A stretch of DNA of 64,000 nucleotides, from assembly GCA_014804785.1 (NCBI GenBank), contig JAAUZD010000004.1, positions 62,001-126,000 of the forward strand, written 5' to 3'. Below are positions 54,121 to 61,793 of this stretch, piece by piece (the first letter of the stretch is position 1; each line of letters starts with the position of its first letter). Source of the stretch: Lachnospiraceae bacterium (lineage in GTDB: Bacteria; Bacillota; Clostridia; Lachnospirales; Lachnospiraceae). The notes beneath the pieces are model-generated. The model saw only the letters and a program-made list of their open reading frames with translations, was not told the origin of the DNA and made no database searches. The position numbers and the translations under genes were made by a program.

Positions 54121-54149
54121 ATAGTATCATTAATCGTTTCCTTTGTCCA
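54121..54149 (-). promoter_or_regulatory. Promoter of the chemoreceptor gene
   Basis: On the minus strand TGGACA (54149-54144), 17 bases, TACTAT (54126-54121). The expected start near 54114 lies immediately before the operator array. The spacer includes GGAAACG, a half-site of the same type. Confidence 0.55.
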
Positions 54150-54266
54150 CACAAATTTCCAAACAATTATAACTTTAGTACTATTAGCAAAATAGTGTTA
54201 AATAAATTTAGTGAATTTGCACAACGAATATATTTGACAAGACGTATCAAAACAGTGCAGAATGAA

Positions 54267-54297
54267 CTTGCCCTTGTAAATCACTTACAAGGGCAAG
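54267..54297 (-). terminator. Hairpin after the yesN-type gene
   Basis: CTTGCCCTTGTAA pairs perfectly with TTACAAGGGCAAG over a 5-base loop. The downstream T tract is weak on the minus strand (TTCATT). It lies about 40 bases past the response regulator stop, so it likely ends that operon. The rest of the 53994-54334 gap holds the chemoreceptor promoter. Confidence 0.55.
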
Positions 54298-54334
54298 AAA
54301 AAACACAATCTGATTTTTGAAAATCAACATTTTT

Positions 54335-55141
54335 TTACAGATGATTGCGGTACTCATTAGCAGATATCCCCACAATCTTTTTGAACACCCTTGAAAAGTG
54401 TGCAATATCCAAAAATCCCACCTCATCCGCAATATCGCCGATTCGCAGGGCAGGGTCTTTCAACAGTTCTTTTGCCTTGTTGATACGCACTCCATTTAAA
54501 ATATCCGAAAAACTCTGATCCAGATACCGGTTCATGAGTTTGCTTAAATGCCACTGGCTCACATAAACCTGATCCGCCACATCCGACAGTTTTAGTTTCT
54601 CTTTATAATGCGCTTCTATATATTCAACTGCATTCTTCACAATATAACTGCTGGCAGCACACTCCCCTGCTGCTTCTTCCTGTTGTCCTCTATGATCATC
54701 CTTATTTTCCGCGATATTTTCTGACCGCCCCTCCCATTCCGATTCTTTCTTCCATCTTCCGCCCGCCTCATCCAGCTTCTTCGTCATTGCACAGAGTGCT
54801 TCTTCTATCTCATCCATCTTTGATGGCTTTAAAAGGAATCTGGTGACGCCCAGCCTGATTGCTCTTTGGGCATAATCAAAGTCCCGGTATCCTGTAAGAA
54901 TGGCAATCTGCGTATCCGGAAATTCGGATTTAACAGCAGCAATCATGGTAAGCCCATCCATATAGGGCATCCTGATATCCGAAAAAATAATATCCGGGCT
55001 CGCATCTCTGATTAGTTTCAGCCCCTCTTCTCCGCTATAGGCTGTACCGATTACCTGACAGCCGACTTCTGCCCATTTCACACCCTTACTCAAGCCTTCC
55101 ACTATAATCGGTTCATCATCAATAATCACAACTTTATACAT
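54335..55141 (-). CDS. YesN-type response regulator (receiver plus AraC DNA-binding domain)
   Basis: This 268-residue regulator has a receiver domain (1-120) with the acidic pair IIDDE, phospho-acceptor Asp55 in FSDIRMPYMDGL and the conserved Lys in LLKPSKMDEIEEAL. A linker of about 40 residues follows, then a C-terminal AraC double helix-turn-helix (about 165-268: NAVEYIEAHYKEKLKLSDVADQVYVSQWHLSKLMNRYLDQSFSDIL; IGDIADEVGFLDIAHFSRVFKKIVGISANEYR). It is the last gene of the sugar ABC operon, while its likely partner kinase is the first. Such pairs control uptake of oligosaccharides in Clostridia. Confidence 0.94.
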   Translation of the reverse strand: MYKVVIIDDEPIIVEGLSKGVKWAEVGCQVIGTAYSGEEGLKLIRDASPDIIFSDIRMPYMDGLTMIAAVKSEFPDTQIAILTGYRDFDYAQRAIRLGVTRFLLKPSKMDEIEEALCAMTKKLDEAGGRWKKESEWEGRSENIAENKDDHRGQQEEAAGECAASSYIVKNAVEYIEAHYKEKLKLSDVADQVYVSQWHLSKLMNRYLDQSFSDILNGVRINKAKELLKDPALRIGDIADEVGFLDIAHFSRVFKKIVGISANEYRNHL

Positions 55142-55176
55142 AGATTTCCCAGCCTCGCTTCCCCTTCACCTTGCTG

Positions 55177-56034
55177 TCAACCCTTAATTGCACCTGCCGT
55201 CATGCCTTTAATAATATATTTCTGCAGGAAGATATATACGATTACCACCGGCACCACTACAAGCGTAACGGCTGCGGCCATAAGACCATAGTTCGTGCCT
55301 TCCTGTGAAGTCAGCCGATTGAGCAGTACGGTAATTCCCTGCATCTCCGGTCTCCTCAAGTAGAACATCTGCGTGAACAAATCATTATAGCTCCAAAGAA
55401 AAGAGAAAATTGCCACCGTTGCAAAGGATGGTTTTGTAATCGGTACGATTACCTTAAAGAAAATCTGAAATGCATTGCAGCCTTCCATAAATGCTGCCTC
55501 CTCCAATTCAACCGGAAGCCCCTTGATGAATCCTGTGAGAACCACGATTGCAAAAGAGAGATTACCTGCTACCTGAGGCAAAATAACCGACAACATAGTA
55601 AGCCACCAGTTGCTGGTGTTCACGATTCCCCACCTGGCTTCCATGCTAAATACCGGAATAACCGTAGCAAATACAGGAAACATCATACCAGCCATCACCA
55701 GCGATTGCAAAGTTTTTTTCAGCTTAAAAGAATACCTGACAAGTGCAAACGATGCCATCCCTGCAAGAATAACAACTAAAAGCGCCACTAACGTTGAGAT
55801 AAAAATACTGTTCTTATATGCTCCCAGAATATTTAAATTGTTAAATGCTTTTCTGTAATTGGCAAGGGTAAACAATTCACCTGTAGGAATAGAAAAGGAA
55901 TCTGCCAGAATCTTATCCTTTGCCTTAAAAGAATTCTGTATGACCCAGACAATCGGGTAAATCGTCGTCAATGCCCAGAAGATCAGCAGGATATATATGA
56001 TAATGGATGATATACTCACTCTTTTCTTCTTCAT
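55177..56034 (-). CDS. Carbohydrate ABC transporter permease (MalG-type)
   Basis: This 285-residue permease has six helices, with the IIIYILLIFWALTTIYPIVWVIQNSFKA start of MalG-like subunits. The cytoplasmic EAA loop reads LPVELEEAAFMEGCNAFQIFFKVIVPITKPSFATVAIF, and the protein ends IFLQKYIIKGMTAGAIKG, the classic MalG-family C-terminus. It pairs with the MalF-type permease 15 bases upstream. The operon lacks an ATPase gene, so a shared MsmX/UgpC-type ATPase elsewhere in the genome is needed. Confidence 0.94.
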   Translation of the reverse strand: MKKKRVSISSIIIYILLIFWALTTIYPIVWVIQNSFKAKDKILADSFSIPTGELFTLANYRKAFNNLNILGAYKNSIFISTLVALLVVILAGMASFALVRYSFKLKKTLQSLVMAGMMFPVFATVIPVFSMEARWGIVNTSNWWLTMLSVILPQVAGNLSFAIVVLTGFIKGLPVELEEAAFMEGCNAFQIFFKVIVPITKPSFATVAIFSFLWSYNDLFTQMFYLRRPEMQGITVLLNRLTSQEGTNYGLMAAAVTLVVVPVVIVYIFLQKYIIKGMTAGAIKG

Positions 56035-56049
56035 CTGATTCCCCTCCTT

Positions 56050-56937
56050 TTAATAGTCTTTTTCCTTAAAGATCATATGTACTACCTTGGATGTGATAAT
56101 TCCAAGTATTACAAGCATAATGGCAAGCGTCGAACCATAGTCCACATTCTTTGCCTCCATCGTCTGGTAATACATATAAGTTCCTGTGAGAAAAGTGGTC
56201 TTCATAGGCATTCCTTTTGGGAACATGGTCCACGGAAGGTCGAATACCTTAAGGGCACCCGTCACCGCCAGCACTACGCAGGTACATAGCACATTATGCA
56301 GAAGCGGAAGGGAAATATATCTGACCCTCTGAAATCTTGTTGCGCCGTCAATAGACGCAGATTCATATAGTTCTTCTGAAATATTATTCAGCCCCGTGAT
56401 CATGATTACAAAATAAAATCCTACATACTGCCACATAACCGGCAACATCATGGTAACCAACGCAATCCCTTCACTCTTCCAGTCTGTCAGCGTGGTTTTC
56501 CCCAAAGATTCAAGAATCTGATTCAGCATTCCCTTATCATAAAGAAAGATCAGGTTGAACAATAAACCCAGCGCCGTAGCTGAAATTACAATTGGGAAAA
56601 AGAAAACTGTCCTGAAAAACTTTGCCCCCATTCGGATGTTATCTACCAGCAGTGCCAGAATAAGCGCAATCCCCACCTGACCGACGATTGTCACCAACAT
56701 CATGATCAGAGTATTTTTAAGTGAAATCAGAACAACCGGATCATGTACCAGTTCCACATAATTTGTATACCATGGATCATTCCACTGCGCTTCAACCTGC
56801 CCCAACATTTTAATCTGCTGGAAACTGTTTATGATATTCTTAAAGAAGGGATAATACAGATAAACAGCCATAAAAAGAAACGCCGGAAGCAGGAAAACAA
56901 GTAATGGTTTTTTGTTTTTGTAGATACTCGCGCCCAT
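56050..56937 (-). CDS. Carbohydrate ABC transporter permease (MalF-type)
   Basis: This 295-residue permease begins KKPLLVFLLPAFLFMAVYLYYPFFKNIINSFQQ, as MalF/UgpA subunits do. It has six helices and the EAA loop ISEELYESASIDGATRFQRVRYISLPLLHNVLCTC. The ATG at 56937 follows AAGGAGGTTGTT. A perfect 8-bp hairpin (56962-56989) separates it from the binding-protein gene upstream. It forms the heterodimeric channel with the following MalG-type permease. Confidence 0.94.
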   Translation of the reverse strand: MGASIYKNKKPLLVFLLPAFLFMAVYLYYPFFKNIINSFQQIKMLGQVEAQWNDPWYTNYVELVHDPVVLISLKNTLIMMLVTIVGQVGIALILALLVDNIRMGAKFFRTVFFFPIVISATALGLLFNLIFLYDKGMLNQILESLGKTTLTDWKSEGIALVTMMLPVMWQYVGFYFVIMITGLNNISEELYESASIDGATRFQRVRYISLPLLHNVLCTCVVLAVTGALKVFDLPWTMFPKGMPMKTTFLTGTYMYYQTMEAKNVDYGSTLAIMLVILGIITSKVVHMIFKEKDY

Positions 56938-56961
56938 AACAACCTCCTTACCTTATCGTGA

Positions 56962-56989
56962 GGACCGGAAGCATTCTGCCTCCGGTCCA
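56962..56989 (-). terminator. Intercistronic hairpin between binding-protein and permease genes
   Basis: On the minus strand GGACCGGA pairs with TCCGGTCC around an 11-base loop. No T tract follows, so it more likely protects the upstream mRNA or weakens read-through, favouring high expression of the binding protein over the permeases. Confidence 0.5.
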
Positions 56990-56990
56990 T

Positions 56991-57045
56991 CTTTTCTATC
57001 TTACTTACTGCTTTTCTATCTTACTTACTGCTTTTCTACCTTACT
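56991..57045. repeat. Tandem 20-bp direct repeat, 2.7 copies
   Basis: CTTTTCTATCTTACTTACTG occurs at 56991-57010 and 57011-57030, and a third, partial copy (CTTTTCTACC then TTACTG) runs into the stop codon region of the binding-protein gene. It looks like a replication-slippage duplication of the gene end, as each unit carries stop codons in the minus-strand frame. Confidence 0.85.
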
Positions 57046-58369
57046 GCGCATGATATGCATCAAGACCTTCTGCTACTGCCTCCTCTGCCGATACCCTGCC
57101 TGTAACGATTTCCGGCATACCGTCGAAAGTGGAAACTCTGCAGTCACCCTGGAAGACATCCTGCACTGCCCCTGTCAGGGAAGTAACGCCCGACATCATT
57201 TCCATTGCCTTTACCTGTAAAGGATTGAATGCCGATTCATCTACTTCCGGCGCATTTTTCAGTGCGGAAGCTGTATGCTGTGCAAATACAGGAACAATAT
57301 CATCTGAAGTCATGTAGGAAATAAAGCTTACCGCTGCTGCCTTCTTATCGGGGTCTTCCCAAGCTTTTGTAGTGATGTAGTATCCCATTGACAGACCGCC
57401 TATTAAATCAGTTGCCTTTCTATCGCCCTGTCCGGGTACGTATGTCACATCAAATTTCGCAAGCTTATCTGTATCTAATGTGGACGGATCTTCTGGATCG
57501 GACTGACATGCATTTACGATACCGCCGACTTTCCATGAACCGTCAATCAAAAATGCTGCCTTGCCTTCTGTAAACATTGCAAAGGTTTCATCGTCCGTTG
57601 CGGATAATGTATTCTCCGGGAAGAATCCGGCTTCATACAGCTCCTTGATATCTTCCATACCTGCTACCCAAGCTGCTCCCTGGGCACTGTCCACAGATTC
57701 CGGAATATTTAAATGTGTCTCGGGCGATGTGTGGTTAAAGATAGAAAATTCCCACCAGTAATGAGGAATATTTCCAAGTGCACATGCAATCGGTGCGTAC
57801 CCTGCATCTTTAATCTTCTGACAGTCCTCTTTAAATTGATCCCATGTATAACCTGCACCGGGAAGTGTCACTCCTGCAGCATCCAGGACCTCTGTGTTGA
57901 CGAACATTGCTTCCCAATATCCATTGACAGGCACTGCATATTTCTTACCGTCAACCAGTGAATCCGCAATCAGATCATCATTCATGTTGGCTGCATAGTC
58001 AGGAAATTCTGCTCTGATATCATCAATAGAAACTACCTTACCAGCCTCGATAAAGCTGTTTGCATCCGCCCCATTGAAGAAGAAGAGCACATCCGGTTCT
58101 GAACCTGTTTCAAAGTCTGTGATCACGCGTGTCTTAAATGTTTCATCGGAAGTAGCGGAAGTATCTGCTACAGTGTTACCGGTCTGCTTACACCATTCAT
58201 CTACCGCTGTTTTAAAGTTCTGTGCATTCCCATCTTCACCGGCAAATGTGGTAGTTACATTAAGTTCCACTGAATGATCTGCACTATTTCCAGTCTCTTT
58301 GCTTCCGCAGCCTGCCAAAGAGCATACCATTGCAGATGCTAAAATGAGTGACAATATTCTTTTTTTCAT
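57041..58369 (-). CDS. Sugar ABC transporter substrate-binding lipoprotein
   Basis: This 442-residue extracellular binding protein (family 1 type) has a lipoprotein signal (ILSLILASAMVCSLAGCGSK, lipid-attachment Cys near residue 21) and a two-lobed fold. Family segments include LNVTTTFAGEDGNAQNFKTAVDEWCKQTG, EPDVLFFFNGADANSFIEAGKVVSIDD, KYAVPVNGYWEAMFVNTEVLDAAGV and the FTEGKAAFLIDGSWKVGG motif. The sugar cannot be read from the sequence, but oligosaccharides are typical. The frame is open to 58423, but the ATG at 58369 after GGGAGGG gives the signal peptide at the start. It follows the kinase gene and precedes the two permeases. Confidence 0.94.
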   Translation of the reverse strand: MKKRILSLILASAMVCSLAGCGSKETGNSADHSVELNVTTTFAGEDGNAQNFKTAVDEWCKQTGNTVADTSATSDETFKTRVITDFETGSEPDVLFFFNGADANSFIEAGKVVSIDDIRAEFPDYAANMNDDLIADSLVDGKKYAVPVNGYWEAMFVNTEVLDAAGVTLPGAGYTWDQFKEDCQKIKDAGYAPIACALGNIPHYWWEFSIFNHTSPETHLNIPESVDSAQGAAWVAGMEDIKELYEAGFFPENTLSATDDETFAMFTEGKAAFLIDGSWKVGGIVNACQSDPEDPSTLDTDKLAKFDVTYVPGQGDRKATDLIGGLSMGYYITTKAWEDPDKKAAAVSFISYMTSDDIVPVFAQHTASALKNAPEVDESAFNPLQVKAMEMMSGVTSLTGAVQDVFQGDCRVSTFDGMPEIVTGRVSAEEAVAEGLDAYHAQ

Positions 58370-58476
58370 ATGTTTCCCTCCCTGGATTTCATTATAGAGT
58401 CTTCGTGTTCTATCTATATCCATAATATATTATCCAGATGCAAAGGTTAATGATTAGACTTGTGATTATTTGTCTT

Positions 58477-60213
58477 TTATTGTTCTCCTTCCTTGTCTAT
58501 TTTGACCAAAATCGTGCTCACCGTATAATCATCTTTGTTACTTTTGATGGTAAGTCCGCACTCCTGTCCGTAAATAATCTTCAGCCTTTTATTCACATTG
58601 CGAATACCAAGACTGAGCGACGAAGTATCTGTTGTACTTTCTGTATATAGAAGCTCATCAATCTTTCTCCTTGACTCCTGCGTCAGTTTCCCATTATCCA
58701 TCACCTCTATCACAAGCATCTGTTCTTCTTTCCTCACAGTAAGCTTTATCTTTCCCTTATGCCTGATGTCCATACCATGCTCCACTGCATTTTCAATGAT
58801 TGGCTGGATGATCAGCCGGGGAACCTTTACCCTTAGAAGACTCTCGTCGATTTCCTTCTCCACCTGAAAATTATCCCCATAACGCTGAGCAATAATATAC
58901 AAATAAGCCTCCACATACCCAAGTTCCTCCGCCAACGGAATAAGCTGCTCCTTTTTCCGGTTCATGGTAGCCTCAAGCATAGTGGATAGTGCCTCTATCA
59001 TATTGCTGACTTTGTAATTTCCCGTAAGTCTTGCTTCCCAATTGATGATTTCCAACGTGTTATTCAGGAAATGCGGATTGATCTGAGACTGTAATGCCAT
59101 GATATTGGCGTCCCGCAAAGCCAATTCTTCCAAATAGTTTTTTTCAAATTGATTTTTCAGCGTATTGGACATGCTGTTAAAAGCATTGCCAAGGTCATAA
59201 AACTCTTCGTCACCGTCATCCACATTGATCTGGTACCCGTAATTTTCCTTTTCAATCTCTTTATGTGCCTTCCGCAGCAGCCTGATCGGCATATTCACAC
59301 GTTTATGGAAGAACCAGAATATGACCATGATAAGCGGAACCATAAATCCAATTAAAAGATAAAACACATATTTAATCGTATCCATTTCACTGACAATAAC
59401 GGAGGAATCCAGAAGAATCATATAGGAAAACCGATGCCTGTTGCTCTCCACCTTCTTATATACATAGGCTTCTGACAAATTCCTCTCATAATGACTGCTG
59501 CGCATAATCCGCTGGGGAAAAACGTCTATGTATGGATCAGATACATCCTCATTCAGAATAGACACTCCGTCCACAAACACATCGCCCGCTTTAAATCCCC
59601 ACACTCCATCAAGCCCCATTAAAATATTCTCCATATTGAGCTCCATGACAATCACTGCATATGCATGAAACTTACTGTCCATAATGTTTCTGACAAGATA
59701 AACTCTGTCTGCAATAGTTAGAAAAGCAATATCTGTGTCAATTCCGGGCGCATGCTGCTGCACGGTTTCTTTTGCATTTTCTTTGAATGCCTGCACCGCC
59801 GTATATGAGACCCTGTTGTCATTGGTATAACAGTAATAAATTGTTTCAGGGTCATTGGTAAAATAGAGCGCCGTCATATTGATGTCGGTATTGTACCGGT
59901 ACTGCTGCGTGAGGAAAAGCGCCACATCCTGTTTTAATTTATTTTCATCATGATCTGTCAGATAACGCCCATAACATTCCCGGAGCGCGGGAAGATAGGA
60001 GGCCGATTTAGATGCCGCTACCGCATCATCAATCCGCATCTGGCAGATTTCCACCACCTTGTCTGACGACGTGACAATCGTTTTTTCCAATTGTTTATTA
60101 ATCTGGTAATCCACAAAAAAGAAGACCGTCACCGATAAAATAAGCAAGGGAATAAACCAGCCTACCGCCAACATTGTGATCATGCTCCATTTGAGCTGCC
60201 GCCTTTTCTTCAT
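58477..60213 (-). CDS. YesM-type sensor histidine kinase
   Basis: This 578-residue kinase has one N-terminal membrane helix (MITMLAVGWFIPLLILSVTVFFFV), a large extracellular sensor region (about 45-290), and a second helix (YVFYLLIGFMVPLIMVIFWFF). A HAMP-like segment and the His_kinase domain follow (LQSQINPHFLNNTLEIINWEA, phospho-acceptor His near residue 381), then a GHKL ATPase domain (IIQPIIENAVEHGMD; VMDNG). This is the YesM/LytS architecture. The ATG at 60213 follows AAGGAGGC. It is the first gene of the sugar ABC operon, and the matching YesN-type regulator is the last. Confidence 0.94.
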   Translation of the reverse strand: MKKRRQLKWSMITMLAVGWFIPLLILSVTVFFFVDYQINKQLEKTIVTSSDKVVEICQMRIDDAVAASKSASYLPALRECYGRYLTDHDENKLKQDVALFLTQQYRYNTDINMTALYFTNDPETIYYCYTNDNRVSYTAVQAFKENAKETVQQHAPGIDTDIAFLTIADRVYLVRNIMDSKFHAYAVIVMELNMENILMGLDGVWGFKAGDVFVDGVSILNEDVSDPYIDVFPQRIMRSSHYERNLSEAYVYKKVESNRHRFSYMILLDSSVIVSEMDTIKYVFYLLIGFMVPLIMVIFWFFHKRVNMPIRLLRKAHKEIEKENYGYQINVDDGDEEFYDLGNAFNSMSNTLKNQFEKNYLEELALRDANIMALQSQINPHFLNNTLEIINWEARLTGNYKVSNMIEALSTMLEATMNRKKEQLIPLAEELGYVEAYLYIIAQRYGDNFQVEKEIDESLLRVKVPRLIIQPIIENAVEHGMDIRHKGKIKLTVRKEEQMLVIEVMDNGKLTQESRRKIDELLYTESTTDTSSLSLGIRNVNKRLKIIYGQECGLTIKSNKDDYTVSTILVKIDKEGEQ

Positions 60214-60283
60214 CTTACTGCCTCCTTGTTCCTTATACAATATAACGAATGCTCGCTTCGCCAATCATCCTTATAATATAAGT

Positions 60284-60324
60284 ATAGCAGGCAGGAATTC
60301 CTTTTCGCAATCCCTGCCTGCTGT
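60284..60324 (-). terminator. Terminator after the phosphohexomutase gene
   Basis: On the minus strand GCAGGCAGG pairs with CCTGCCTGC around a loop of about 15 bases. The downstream tract (TATACTTATATTAT) is A+T-rich but not a T run. It lies 23 bases past the mutase stop codon and upstream of the kinase operon. Confidence 0.55.
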
Positions 60325-60346
60325 ATGATACCCGTTTTACTTTTAA

Positions 60347-61762
60347 TTATGAGAGTTGTAGAAACTCTTCATAAATCTTGCATATTCTGACCGCATCCTC
60401 TTTTTCGGGCATTTCGCAGAAAATCCGAAGGAGCGGTTCTGTGCCGGAGAACCTTGCCGTCACCCATCCTCCATTCTCAAAATATACTTTACTGCCATCG
60501 AGGTAGGAGACGTCCATAATTTTAAATGGGAGTTCGGGAAGCCTCTTATCTTCAAGCAATACTTTACGAATGGTGTCCTTCTTTTCCTGATTAAATTTGT
60601 AATCCCTCTCCTCCATCGATATGACGCCGCATTCTGCTTCAATGTCCTTGACGATTTCCGATAACTTTTTCCCTGTGACAGCAATCATCTCTACCAGGAG
60701 CGCTGCCGCATAAATTCCATCCTTTCCTTTGATATGTCCGCGGACAGTAAGTCCGCCGGAAGATTCTCCTCCAATTACTGCATCCATGGCATACATTTTA
60801 GCTGAAATATGCTTAAACCCAACAGGAACCTCATAACATTTTTCGCCGAACTTTTCCGCCACCTTATCCAGCATGTGAGTGGTGCAGATGTTCCGGACCA
60901 CCGGTCCCTTCCATCCTTTATATTTGACCAGATAATAATAGAGCAATACCAGAATATCATTTGGATGAAGAAATCTTCCTGTGTCGTCAACGACGCCGAT
61001 TCTATCAGCGTCCCCGTCTGTAGCCACACCAATGTCACATTTCTTGTCTATCACATAATTCTGCAGTGTGCGCAGTGTCATTGCAGTAGGCGCTGGCAAC
61101 TTTCCTCCAAACAAGGTATCATGCCTTTCATGGATTGTCTCCACATCACATCTTGCTGTAAGCAGAATGGTTTTCAGGGAAGTTTCGCTTACTCCGTACA
61201 TAGGGTCAAGGGCAACCTTAAGACCGGCACTTCTTATTTTGTCCATATCCACTGCTGCTATAATGTTATCCAGATACTCGTTTAAGGGATAAATTTCCTG
61301 TATCAGACCTTTTTCCACCGCTTCATCATAATCCATTTCTTCTGGCGGAATGTCTGTAAGATCTCTGATATAATTTTCAAGTTCCGCGGTCTGAACCTCA
61401 TCCGCATCACGGCCGCCTGCCGTAAACACCTTGATTCCGTTATATATTGCCGGATTATGACTTGCCGTCACCATCATTCCATAGGGGAATTCGTGCTTCA
61501 TCACATAAAACATGACAAGCGGTGTAGGCGCCGACTTGTTAATCAGGTAGGCTGTAATCCCTTCCTTTGCAAACACTTGCCCCGCCCACTGCATGGCTTC
61601 TTTAGAAAGAAACCTTCGGTCATAGCCAATCACGATTCCCTTCTGCTCTACCTCTTCTGCACGCATTTTATCTGCAACTGCTCTTGCCAGAATCTGAATG
61701 TTTTCTTTTGTAAACCCATCACCTATCACGGCTCTCCAACCGCCGGTACCAAATTTGATCAT
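60347..61762 (-). CDS. Phosphoglucomutase/phosphomannomutase family protein
   Basis: This 471-residue alpha-phosphohexomutase interconverts 1- and 6-phosphosugars. It has FGTGGWRAVIGDGFT at the N-terminus and the phosphoserine loop MMVTASHNPAIYNGIK near residue 100. The metal-binding DGDADRIGVVDD, the sugar-binding GGESSGGL and the phosphate-binding ARFSGTEPLLRIFCE are also intact. The ATG at 61762 follows GGAGGAAGAG, so I prefer it to one five codons upstream. It lies 31 bases after the GH94 gene. A phosphorylase making a sugar 1-phosphate followed by a mutase is a sensible pathway unit that feeds glycolysis. Confidence 0.94.
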   Translation of the reverse strand: MIKFGTGGWRAVIGDGFTKENIQILARAVADKMRAEEVEQKGIVIGYDRRFLSKEAMQWAGQVFAKEGITAYLINKSAPTPLVMFYVMKHEFPYGMMVTASHNPAIYNGIKVFTAGGRDADEVQTAELENYIRDLTDIPPEEMDYDEAVEKGLIQEIYPLNEYLDNIIAAVDMDKIRSAGLKVALDPMYGVSETSLKTILLTARCDVETIHERHDTLFGGKLPAPTAMTLRTLQNYVIDKKCDIGVATDGDADRIGVVDDTGRFLHPNDILVLLYYYLVKYKGWKGPVVRNICTTHMLDKVAEKFGEKCYEVPVGFKHISAKMYAMDAVIGGESSGGLTVRGHIKGKDGIYAAALLVEMIAVTGKKLSEIVKDIEAECGVISMEERDYKFNQEKKDTIRKVLLEDKRLPELPFKIMDVSYLDGSKVYFENGGWVTARFSGTEPLLRIFCEMPEKEDAVRICKIYEEFLQLS

Positions 61763-61793
61763 CCGCTCTTCCTCCATTCGTCCTGTTTACTCC

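Noticed and set aside
53994-54334. A small gene in the gap between the chemoreceptor and the response regulator
   Set aside because: The plus-strand open frame there overlaps the promoter, the operator array and the terminator hairpin and has no ribosome-binding site.
56991-57045. CRISPR array
   Set aside because: The 20-bp repeats are back to back with no spacers, are fewer than three, and have no cas genes nearby.
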